Shown here: piece after piece, positions 7,340 through 15,800 of the stretch
Layout: every line of letters begins with the position of its first letter
How positions within the stretch are numbered: the first letter of the stretch is position 1
NCBI GenBank assembly: GCA_018712125.1
Contig: DVHM01000108.1
Coordinates: 1 to 23,206, forward strand
Origin: Pullilachnospira_A gallistercoris
GTDB lineage: Bacteria > Bacillota > Clostridia > Lachnospirales > Lachnospiraceae
Direction of reading: 5' to 3'
Length of the DNA: 23,206 nucleotides
Translations under genes and position numbers: made by a program
Notes under the pieces: model-generated
Seen by the model: the letters and a program-made list of their open reading frames with translations, nothing else
Databases searched by the model: none
What the model was told of the DNA's origin: nothing

Positions 7340-7894
7340 ATGAACGAGAAGTTACAGCAGTTTGAGAGAAAGATGCAGAAATCCTATGATAATCTGCTGG
7401 AGGAGTTTGGCGCTATCCGGGCCGGGAGAGCGAATCCCCACGTCCTTGATCGGATCACGGTGGAGTATTACGGTGTGCCCACGGCCCTTCAGCAGGTGGC
7501 GAACGTCAGTGTACCCGAGCCGCGAATGATTCAGATTCAGCCCTGGGAGCCCTCTCTGGTCAAGGAGATTGAGAAGGCGATCCTCTGCTCGGATGTGGGT
7601 ATCAACCCCACCAACGACGGCAAGGTTATCCGTCTTGTCTTTCCGGAACTGACGGAGGAGCGCAGAAAAGAGCTGGCAAAAGATGTCAAGAAGAAGGGCG
7701 AGGGAACCAAGGTGGCGATCCGCAATATCCGCAGGGATGCCAACGACGCCATGAAGAAACACGGCAAGGAAGCGGACGTGTCCGAGGATGAAGTAAAGGA
7801 GCTGGAGCAGGAAGTGCAGAAGCTGACCGATCGGTTCATCGCTGAGATTGACAAGGCCGTGGAGGCGAAATCCAAAGAGATCATGACCGTATAG
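7340..7894 (+). CDS. frr: Ribosome recycling factor
   Basis: This protein splits post-termination ribosomes together with elongation factor G. It has 184 residues, the normal family length of about 185. It starts MNEKLQQFERKMQKSYDNL and contains EFGAIRAGRANPHVLD, the most conserved stretch, followed by VEYYGVPT, IQPWEPSLV and INPTNDGKVIRL. The helical C-terminal half is rich in Lys and Glu, forming the three-helix bundle of the known structure. GGAGG lies 11 bases before the ATG. It is directly downstream of pyrH, as in most bacteria, and is followed by an intrinsic terminator. Confidence 0.97.
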   Translation: MNEKLQQFERKMQKSYDNLLEEFGAIRAGRANPHVLDRITVEYYGVPTALQQVANVSVPEPRMIQIQPWEPSLVKEIEKAILCSDVGINPTNDGKVIRLVFPELTEERRKELAKDVKKKGEGTKVAIRNIRRDANDAMKKHGKEADVSEDEVKELEQEVQKLTDRFIAEIDKAVEAKSKEIMTV

Positions 7895-7916
7895 GCGTCA
7901 GAGATTTGAGACGGGG

Positions 7917-7941
7917 AGGACACAGCGGATGTGTCCTTTTT
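7917..7941 (+). terminator. Intrinsic terminator after frr
   Basis: AGGACACA (7917-7924) pairs perfectly with TGTGTCCT (7930-7937) around the loop GCGGA, and a run of five T follows (7937-7941). It lies 23 bases after frr and about 48 bases before uppS, in the middle of a normally continuous cluster. It should partly or fully separate pyrH-frr from uppS onward. Confidence 0.8.
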
Positions 7942-7988
7942 CCGCATTTGGACTATTACGACAGAAAATAAGGAAAGGGATGCAGGAT

Positions 7989-8687
7989 ATGAAGATACCG
8001 AATCATGTCGCGATTATTCTCGACGGCAACGGGCGATGGGCGAAGAGCAAGGGGATGCCCAGAACCTACGGTCATACGACAGGGGCAAAAAATGTGGAAA
8101 AGATAGCGGAGGCTGCCGGCAATATGGGCATCCGCTATCTGACCCTCTACGCTTTTTCCACCGAGAACTGGAACCGCCCGCCGGAGGAAGTGAAGGCGCT
8201 GATGAATCTTTTGGACAGTTATCTGAAAAACTGTATTCAGAAGGCGAAGAAGAACAACATGGCTGTCCGCGTTCTGGGCGATATCAGCCGGCTGGATGAG
8301 CGGATGCAGGAAAAGATCCAAAAACTTGAGGAGAGTTCGGCGGACTATGACGGATTGCATCTGCAGATCGCTATCAATTACGGAAGCCGGGATGAGATTG
8401 TCCGGGCCATCCGAAAGCTTGGACGGGATGTGGAAACGGGAAAAATCGCTCCGGATCAGATCAGCGAGGAGACCTTTTCCTCCTATCTGGACACGGCGGG
8501 GCTGCCGGATCCGGACCTGCTGATCCGAACCAGCGGAGAGGAGCGGCTGTCCAACTTTCTGTTGTGGCAGCTGGCCTATGCGGAGTTCTATTTCACGGAT
8601 GTGCCCTGGCCCGATTTCCATGAGGAGGATCTGCGGCGGGCGGTGGAAGCATACAATCAGCGGGACCGCAGATACGGTAAGGTTTAA
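7989..8687 (+). CDS. uppS: Isoprenyl transferase (undecaprenyl diphosphate synthase)
   Basis: The enzyme elongates farnesyl diphosphate with isopentenyl diphosphate to the C55 lipid carrier for peptidoglycan and other wall polymers. The protein begins MKIPNHVAIILDGNGRWAKS, with the catalytic aspartate in LDGNGRW, and contains YAFSTENW and RTSGEERLSNFLLWQ, all cis-prenyltransferase signatures. At 232 residues it is of normal length. Two starts are possible, ATG 7980 (three codons longer, AGGA 5 bases upstream) and ATG 7989 (AAGGG 9 bases upstream); I prefer 7989 because relatives start at M-x-IP. A start at 7929 would lie inside the terminator hairpin and is rejected. It supplies the carrier lipid from units made by the MEP-pathway genes downstream. 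Confidence 0.95.
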   Translation: MKIPNHVAIILDGNGRWAKSKGMPRTYGHTTGAKNVEKIAEAAGNMGIRYLTLYAFSTENWNRPPEEVKALMNLLDSYLKNCIQKAKKNNMAVRVLGDISRLDERMQEKIQKLEESSADYDGLHLQIAINYGSRDEIVRAIRKLGRDVETGKIAPDQISEETFSSYLDTAGLPDPDLLIRTSGEERLSNFLLWQLAYAEFYFTDVPWPDFHEEDLRRAVEAYNQRDRRYGKV

Positions 8688-8710
8688 GACGGAGACGAAA
8701 GGATAGAGAA

Positions 8711-9511
8711 ATGTTTAAGACAAGATTGGCAAGCGGCGTCGTACTGGTCATTCTGGCGCTGATTTTTCTGATTGCGGGAGGGCCGGTGCTTCTGGCCGTG
8801 ACAACGGTAATTTCCCTGATTGGCATGTTCGAGCTGTACCGCGTCTTTCATATTGAAAAATCCCTGCCGGGAATGGTGGGGTATCTGGCGCTGGTAATCT
8901 TCGATCTGAATCTGGCCTTCGGATTTCTGTGGGAACCTATGATTCTGTACATGGGTTTTCTGATTCTGCTGCTGGCAGTGTACGTGTTCAGCTACCCGAA
9001 GTTTCGGGCGGATCAGATCATGGCGGCCTTTTTCGCATTCTTTTATGTGGGCGTCATGCTCTCCTTCATCTATCAGACCAGGATGCTGCCGGCGGGCGTG
9101 TATCTGGTGTGGCTGATTTTCCTGTGCAGCTGGGGCAGCGATACCTGCGCGTACTGCGTGGGGATGCTGATCGGCAGGCATAAGATGTCCCCGAAGCTGA
9201 GTCCGAAAAAATCGGTGGAGGGCGCTGTGGGAGGTGTTGTGGGAGCCGCGCTGCTGACGGCACTCTTCGGGACGGTTTTCCGTCAGGCAATGGAGATTAC
9301 CACAGCGGAAGTCTGGGCGCTGGCAGCCATCGCCGCAGTCGGAGCGCTGATTTCCATGGTGGGGGATCTGGCCGCTTCCGCCATCAAGCGAAATTATGAC
9401 ATCAAGGATTACGGCACGCTGATTCCGGGACATGGAGGAATCCTGGACCGCTTTGACAGCGTGATCATCACGGCCCCCATCGTCTATTTTCTGGCGGCTA
9501 CGATTTTATAG
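8711..9511 (+). CDS. cdsA: Phosphatidate cytidylyltransferase
   Basis: CdsA is an integral membrane enzyme that makes CDP-diacylglycerol from phosphatidate and CTP, the precursor of the acidic phospholipids. The 266 residues contain several hydrophobic helices, beginning with LASGVVLVILALIFL. Near the C-terminus is the family signature KRNYDIKDYGTLIPGHGG followed by ILDRFDS. AAAGGA lies 8 bases before the ATG. It lies 23 bases downstream of uppS and 18 bases upstream of dxr, the standard order in Firmicutes. Confidence 0.96.
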   Translation: MFKTRLASGVVLVILALIFLIAGGPVLLAVTTVISLIGMFELYRVFHIEKSLPGMVGYLALVIFDLNLAFGFLWEPMILYMGFLILLLAVYVFSYPKFRADQIMAAFFAFFYVGVMLSFIYQTRMLPAGVYLVWLIFLCSWGSDTCAYCVGMLIGRHKMSPKLSPKKSVEGAVGGVVGAALLTALFGTVFRQAMEITTAEVWALAAIAAVGALISMVGDLAASAIKRNYDIKDYGTLIPGHGGILDRFDSVIITAPIVYFLAATIL

Positions 9512-9529
9512 AAAGAGGGAGGACGCGAA

Positions 9530-10675
9530 ATGAAGAAGATAGCGATTCTGGGTTCCACGGGATCCATCGGCACCCAGACTCTGGATGTGGTGCGGCAGAA
9601 TGCCGGGGAACTCACGGTGACAGCCCTGGCGGCGGGGCATAACACGGCGCTCCTGGAAAAGCAGATTCGGGAGTTCTCGCCCCGGATCGCGGCGGTGGCC
9701 GATGAGGCGGACGCAAGAGATCTGCGGGAGCGGACGAAGGACCTGGAAGTGACGGTTCTCTCCGGTATGGACGGGCTGCTGGCTGTGGCCCGCGAAGAGC
9801 AGGCGGAGATCCTTGTGACGGCGATTGTCGGGATGATGGGCATCCGTCCCACCATCGCGGCTATCGAGGCGGGGAAAGATATCGCCCTGGCCAACAAGGA
9901 GACATTGGTGACGGCCGGCCATATCATCATGCCTCTGGCAAAGGAGAAGGGGGTAAAGATTCTCCCGGTGGACAGCGAGCACAGCGCGATTTTCCAGTCC
10001 CTTCAGGGCGAGGCGGGGAACGAGATTGAGAAGATCCTTCTGACGGCCTCGGGCGGTCCCTTCCGCGGCAAGACGTATGAGGAGCTGGAGCATGTGACGG
10101 TGGAGGATGCCCTCAGGCATCCCAACTGGTCCATGGGAAGAAAGATTACTGTGGATTCCGCTACGATGGTCAACAAGGGACTGGAGGTCATGGAGGCAAA
10201 ATGGCTGTTCGGCGTTTCCCTGGATCAGGTGTGCGTCGTGGTACATCCTCAGAGCATTCTTCACTCGGCGGTGGAGTTTGTGGATGGAGCGGTCATCGGG
10301 CAGATGGGTGTGCCGGATATGCGCCTCCCGATTATCTACGCTCTGTTTTACCCGAAGAGGAAAACGCTGCACGCGAAAAAGCTGGACCTGTTTTCTGTCG
10401 GGACGCTGACCTTTGAAAAACCGGATTTGGAGACATTTTACGGGCTTGCCCTGGCATATGATGCTATGAGGGCCGGCGGAAATGTTCCCACGGTTTTTAA
10501 CGCGGCGAATGAGCGGGCGGTGGCGAAGTTCCTCGACGGGAAGATTCGTTTTCTGGAGATTCCTGAGATGATCTCCGAGGCGATGACGGAGGTGGATTAC
10601 ATCGCGCACCCCGGCCTGGAGGAGATTCTCTCCACGGAGCAGGCCACATACGAATATATAGAGAGTCGGTGGTAG
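9530..10675 (+). CDS. dxr: 1-deoxy-D-xylulose 5-phosphate reductoisomerase
   Basis: This is the second enzyme of the MEP isoprenoid pathway: it converts deoxyxylulose phosphate to methylerythritol phosphate with NADPH and a divalent metal, in the cytosol. The protein has 381 residues, the usual size. The NADPH-binding loop LGSTGSIG lies at residues 7-14. ALANKETLVTAG, PVDSEHSAIFQ (metal-binding D and E) and HPNWSMGRKITVDSATMVNKG, part of the substrate-binding region, are intact. GAGGGAGG lies shortly before the ATG. Together with ispG two genes downstream it places two MEP-pathway steps beside uppS, which uses the products. The following rseP start is one base beyond its stop. Confidence 0.97.
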   Translation: MKKIAILGSTGSIGTQTLDVVRQNAGELTVTALAAGHNTALLEKQIREFSPRIAAVADEADARDLRERTKDLEVTVLSGMDGLLAVAREEQAEILVTAIVGMMGIRPTIAAIEAGKDIALANKETLVTAGHIIMPLAKEKGVKILPVDSEHSAIFQSLQGEAGNEIEKILLTASGGPFRGKTYEELEHVTVEDALRHPNWSMGRKITVDSATMVNKGLEVMEAKWLFGVSLDQVCVVVHPQSILHSAVEFVDGAVIGQMGVPDMRLPIIYALFYPKRKTLHAKKLDLFSVGTLTFEKPDLETFYGLALAYDAMRAGGNVPTVFNAANERAVAKFLDGKIRFLEIPEMISEAMTEVDYIAHPGLEEILSTEQATYEYIESRW

Positions 10676-10676
10676 A

Positions 10677-11747
10677 TTGAACATTATTCTTGCGATTATT
10701 ATCTTCAGCTTTATCATCATTTTTCACGAGCTGGGACATTTTATTATGGCCAAGAAGAACGGAATCCGTGTCCTGGAGTTCTGTCTGGGGCTTGGTCCGA
10801 CCATCTTCAAGGTGCAGAAGGGGGAGACGGTCTACGCGTTGAACCTGCTTCCCTTCGGAGGAGCCTGCATGATGGAGGGCGAGGATTCCGAGAGCGATGA
10901 CGAGAGGGCCTTCAATAAGAAGACGGTATGGCAGCGCATTCAGGTGGTGGCGGCCGGGCCTGTCTTCAACTTTATTCTGGCTTACCTGCTGGCGGTTCTT
11001 TTCATCGGTATCGCCGGGTATGACGCTCCGGTCATCGCCAGCGTGGAGGAGGGGTATCCCGCCCAGGAAGCCGGGATCGAGCCGGGGGATCGGATCACGA
11101 AACTGAACGGCTACCCGGTGCACTTTTATTCGGAGATCCGCCTTTACAATTTCTTCCATCCCGGCGAGAAGGTGGAAGTGGCCTATGAGAGGGGCGGGGA
11201 GGAGCACACGGTCACGCTTACCCCGAAGTACAGCGAGGAGGCCGGATCCTACCTGATGGGTATGAACGGCTCGGGAGAGCGGGAGAAAAGCGGCTTTTTC
11301 GGCACTCTGGCCTACGGGGCTTACGAGGTCAAATTTCAGGTGGTCAGCACCTTCGAGAGTCTGCGGATGCTGGTGACCGGTCAGCTGAGTTTAAACGATC
11401 TGTCCGGTCCGGTGGGGATCGTGAAGACCATCGGGGATGCCTATGAGCAGTCTGTACAGGACGGTATTTACTATGTTGTGGTCAATATGCTCAGCATGAC
11501 GATTCTTCTCTCCGCGAATCTGGGCGTGATGAATCTGCTGCCGATCCCGGCGCTGGACGGCGGGCGGCTATTGTTTCTGATTGTCGAGGGCATACGCAGA
11601 AAGAAGATCGATGAGGAACTGGAGGGCAAAATCCATCTGGTGGGATTTGCGCTTCTGATGGTCCTGATGGTGGTTGTGCTGTTCAATGATGTGCGAAAGA
11701 TTGTGTTTCCGATGCTGTCGCTGGTCAGCGTCGGAACGTTTTGGTAG
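10677..11747 (+). CDS. rseP: RIP metalloprotease (RseP/RasP, site-2 protease family M50)
   Basis: This membrane-embedded zinc protease cleaves transmembrane substrates such as anti-sigma factors and leftover signal peptides. The first helix carries HELGH (HExxH zinc motif, residues 17-21). GPVFNFILAYLLA follows, then a PDZ domain at roughly residues 120-200 (VEEGYPAQEAGIEPGDRI). The second active-site motif, LLPIPALDGGRLLF with its zinc-binding Asp at about 294, lies near the C-terminus. The 356-residue length is normal. The start is TTG at 10677, one base after the dxr stop; no ATG or GTG in frame gives the usual MNIILA-type start. The ribosome binding site is weak (GGTGG), so translation probably depends on coupling to dxr. 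ispG follows after 20 bases. Confidence 0.95.
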   Translation: MNIILAIIIFSFIIIFHELGHFIMAKKNGIRVLEFCLGLGPTIFKVQKGETVYALNLLPFGGACMMEGEDSESDDERAFNKKTVWQRIQVVAAGPVFNFILAYLLAVLFIGIAGYDAPVIASVEEGYPAQEAGIEPGDRITKLNGYPVHFYSEIRLYNFFHPGEKVEVAYERGGEEHTVTLTPKYSEEAGSYLMGMNGSGEREKSGFFGTLAYGAYEVKFQVVSTFESLRMLVTGQLSLNDLSGPVGIVKTIGDAYEQSVQDGIYYVVVNMLSMTILLSANLGVMNLLPIPALDGGRLLFLIVEGIRRKKIDEELEGKIHLVGFALLMVLMVVVLFNDVRKIVFPMLSLVSVGTFW

Positions 11748-11767
11748 AAGTCTGGGAGGAGGAAACG

Positions 11768-12829
11768 ATGGAGCGACATAAGACAAGGGAAATTCGGATT
11801 GGAAATCGCGTGATCGGGGGATCAAACCCCATCGCGATCCAGTCCATGTGCAATACGAAGACGGAGAATGTAACGGAGACGGTGGAACAGATTCATCGCC
11901 TGGAGCGGGCCGGATGCGAGATCATCCGGGTGGCGGTGCCCACCATGGAGGCGGCAAAGGCGTTGAGGGAGATCAAGGCACAGATTGCGATCCCCCTTGT
12001 GGCGGACATTCATTTTGACTACCGCCTGGCCATCGCGGCCATGGAGAACGGGGCGGACAAGATCCGCATCAATCCCGGAAACATCGGATCCATTGACCGG
12101 ATACGTGCCGTGGTGGATACGGCAAAGGAGCGGAATATTCCTATCCGCGTGGGCGTCAACAGCGGTTCCCTGGAAAAGGATCTGGTGGAAAAATATCACG
12201 GTGTGACCGCCGAGGGACTGGTGGAGAGCGCTCTGGACAAGGTGCATCTGATTGAGGATATGGGCTATGAGAATCTGGTCATTAGCATCAAGTCCTCCGA
12301 TGTGCTGATGTGCGTGCGCGCCCATGAGCTGATCGCAAAACAGACGGACTATCCTCTGCATGTGGGGATTACCGAATCCGGCACGATTACCAGCGGAAAT
12401 ATCAAGTCTGCCATCGGGTTGGGACTGATTCTCTATCAGGGAATCGGCGACACGATCCGCGTGTCCCTTACCGGCGATCCGGTGGAGGAGATTCGCTCCG
12501 CAAAATTGATTTTAAAGACGCTGGGACTGCGCAAAGGCGGCGTGGAGGTAGTCTCCTGCCCGACCTGCGGCAGAACGCAGATCGATCTGATTTCCCTGGC
12601 CAACCGGGTGGAGGAGATGGTCTCCGACATCGACCTGGACATCAAGGTGGCCGTCATGGGCTGTGTTGTGAATGGCCCCGGGGAGGCGAGAGAGGCGGAC
12701 ATCGGTATCGCCGGAGGCATCGGAGAGGGACTGATTATCAAGCGGGGAGAAGTCTACAAGAAGGTCCCGGAGAGTGAACTTCTGGACGCCCTGCGCTATG
12801 AGTTGTTGCATTGGAGTGAAGAAGAGTGA
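11768..12829 (+). CDS. ispG: 4-hydroxy-3-methylbut-2-en-1-yl diphosphate synthase
   Basis: IspG (GcpE) is the penultimate enzyme of the MEP pathway, an iron-sulfur enzyme that reduces methylerythritol cyclodiphosphate to HMBPP. The 353-residue bacterial short form begins MERHKTREIRIGN and contains GGSNPIAIQSMCNTKT, ADIHFDYRLA and KIRINPGNIG. Cys264 and Cys267 (SCPTCGR) with Cys299 (MGCVVNGPGEAREAD) are the cluster ligands, and the glutamate fourth ligand is available in GEARE. The ATG at 11768 has the strong site GGAGGAGG 5 bases upstream, so the longer frame from 11741 is rejected. The stop overlaps the polC GTG by four bases. Many Bacilli have proS at this place; ispG here fits Clostridia. 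Confidence 0.97.
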   Translation: MERHKTREIRIGNRVIGGSNPIAIQSMCNTKTENVTETVEQIHRLERAGCEIIRVAVPTMEAAKALREIKAQIAIPLVADIHFDYRLAIAAMENGADKIRINPGNIGSIDRIRAVVDTAKERNIPIRVGVNSGSLEKDLVEKYHGVTAEGLVESALDKVHLIEDMGYENLVISIKSSDVLMCVRAHELIAKQTDYPLHVGITESGTITSGNIKSAIGLGLILYQGIGDTIRVSLTGDPVEEIRSAKLILKTLGLRKGGVEVVSCPTCGRTQIDLISLANRVEEMVSDIDLDIKVAVMGCVVNGPGEAREADIGIAGGIGEGLIIKRGEVYKKVPESELLDALRYELLHWSEEE

Positions 12830-15800
12830 GCAGTCACGGATTTTTTGAACTGTTTCCAAAACTGGAGATTGAGCAGGACCTCTCCCACGCCCTGGAGGAC
12901 GGGGTGGTGGAGAGGGTCAGCACCAACGGTGCCCATGATGCCCTGCGCATTTATCTTTCCTGTTCTGCCCTGATTCCCAAGAGGCGTATCTGGAAGCTGG
13001 AGGAGGAGATTCGCAAACAGTGTTTCCCGGGGCAGAGAATTCAGATACGGATCGTTGAGAAATTTCGTCTCTCCGGTCAGTATAATCCCAAGAATCTGTA
13101 CGAGGCGTATAAGGACAGCATCTACGAGGAGATCGATCATTTCAGCGCTCTCCTTTTTGGCGTATTTAAAAAAGCGCAGATGGAGTTCGACCGGGAAGAT
13201 CATCTTCAGATTACCCTGGAGGACACGGTCATCGCGAGGGAGAGGGAGAATGATCTCCACGATATACTGGACAAGATTTTCTGCGAGCGGTGCGGCCAGC
13301 GCCTGATTATCGATTTTTCTTACCGCAAACCGGCCAAGAGCCGTTATCGCGAGAAGAGCCGGCTGGAGATCGAGAGCGAGATCGCGGAGATTTCCAGACA
13401 GCAGATGCGCATTGCCCTGCAGCGGGAGATCTCCGGAAATGAGGCGGGCGATGAGAAGGCTTCGGAGACGAAACCATCGGCGAGGAAGTACGAGAAGCAG
13501 GAGCAGACACCCCGCCAGCGGTTTCAAAAGAAACGGGCCGGGAGAGACCGCTACAGCGAGCGGCGCTCCTCGAATCCGGATGTGCTCTACGGAAGGGAAT
13601 TTTCCGATGACCCCATAGCCATCGAGGAGATCCGCGGGGATATCGGGGAAGTGGTTATCCGCGGGAAGATTCTGACCTGTGAGCAGCGGGAAATCCGGAA
13701 TGAGCGGACAATCATCTCCTTTGCCACGACGGATTTCAGCGACACGATCGTGTCAAAGATTTTCGTGGCCACTGAGCGGGCGGCGGAGCTGGCGGAGAAA
13801 CTCGCTCCGGGAACTTTCATCCGCCTTAAGGGCAGCACGGTCATCGACCGGTACGATCACGAACTGACCATCGGGTCGGTCTTCGGCATCATGAAGATTC
13901 CGGATTTTACCACAAGCCGTATGGACCACGCGCCCATGAAGCGGGTGGAACTGCACTGCCATACCAAGATGAGCGATATGGACGGAGTGTCGGATGTGAA
14001 GGATATCCTAAAGCGTGCCATGTCCTGGGGACACAAGGCGCTGGCCATCACGGATCACGGGGCGGTGCAGGCCTTCCCGGACGCGGATCACACGGTGCCG
14101 AAGGACAGCGATTTCAAGGTAATTTACGGTGTGGAGGCCTATCTGGTGGACGATCTGAAGGGGATTGTCACCAACTCGAAGGATCAGTCCCTGATGGGGG
14201 ACTATGTGGTGTTCGACCTGGAAACCACCGGATTCAACCCGGACAAGAACAAGATTATTGAGATCGGGGCGGTTAAGATCTCCGGCGGCGAGATTGTGGG
14301 CCGTTTCTCGGAGTTTGTCAATCCGAGGGAGCCGATTCCCTTCCGCATCACGGAGCTGACCAGCATCCGGGATGACATGGTCATAGACGCGCCGTCCATC
14401 GAGGAGATTCTTCCGAGGTTTATGGAGTTCTGCCAGGGGGCCATCATGGTGGCTCACAATGCGGACTTTGATATGAGTTTCATCCTGGCGGACTGCAAGC
14501 GGCAGGGGATCGACTGCGACTTTACCTACATCGACACGGTGGCTCTGGCCCGTTTCCTCCTGCCGAATCTGAGCAGATACAAGCTGGACAATGTGGCGAA
14601 GGCTCTCGGCGTCTCCCTGGAACACCACCATCGGGCGGTGGACGACGCGGAGTGTACGGCGCACATCTTTGAGAAATGTCAGAAGATGCTTCTGGATCGG
14701 GGATACGATACGCTGGACAAGGTAAACGAGGCGGGGGCGGCATCGACGGAGACCATTCGAAAGATGCCTTCCTACCACTGTATCATTCTGGCAAAGAACG
14801 ATCTCGGGCGGATCAATCTCTATCGGCTGGTGTCGGAGTCTCATCTGGAATACTTTTACCGCCGGCCGAAGATCCCAAAGAGCGAGCTGCAGAAGTACCG
14901 GGAGGGGCTGATTGTGGGCTCCGCCTGTGAGGCCGGGGAGCTGTACCGGGCCATTGTAAACGGCAGGTCCGAGGAGGAGATCGCCCGGATCGTCTCCTTC
15001 TATGATTATCTGGAGATTCAGCCCATCGGCAACAATGCCTTCATGCTGAAGGACGAGGATGGAACCGTCAAGACTGAGGAGGATCTGCGGGACATCAACC
15101 GCAGGATCGTGCGTCTCGGCGAGGAGTTCAAGAAGCCGGTGGCAGCCACCTGCGACGTGCATTTCCTGGATCCGGAGGACGAGATTTACCGGCGGATCAT
15201 TATGGCGGGCAAGGGATTCAAAGACGCGGATGATCAGGCGCCCCTCTACCTGCGGACCACCGAGGAGATGCTGGAGGAGTTTTCCTACCTGGGATCGGAC
15301 AAGGCCGAGGAGGTGGTCATTACCAACACCAACCGGATTGCCGATATGTGTGAAAAAATTTCTCCCACCCGTCCGGACAAGTGTCCGCCGGTCATCGAAA
15401 ACTCTGACGCGATGCTGCGGAAAATCTGTTACGACAAGGCCCATTCCATGTACGGGGAGAACCTCCCGGAGATTGTGGTGGAGCGGCTGGAGCGGGAGTT
15501 GAATTCCATTATCTCCAACGGCTACGCCGTGATGTACATCATCGCCCAGAAACTGGTGTGGAAGTCCAACGAGGACGGGTATCTGGTGGGATCCCGTGGG
15601 TCAGTCGGTTCCTCCTTCGTGGCAACCATGGCGGGTATTACCGAGGTCAATCCCTTAAGTCCCCACTATCTGTGCGAGTACTGCCACTATGTGGATTTTG
15701 ATTCCGAGGAGGTCAAAGCCTACTCGGGAAGAGCCGGATGTGATATGCCGGACAGAAAATGTCCGGTGTGCGGGAAGGATCTGACCAAGCAGGGGTTTGA

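Noticed and set aside
7929..7988. N-terminal extension of uppS to 7929
   Set aside because: The start codon would be in the loop and arm of the terminator hairpin, and the added residues do not match the family N-terminus. Starts at 7980 or 7989 have ribosome binding sites.
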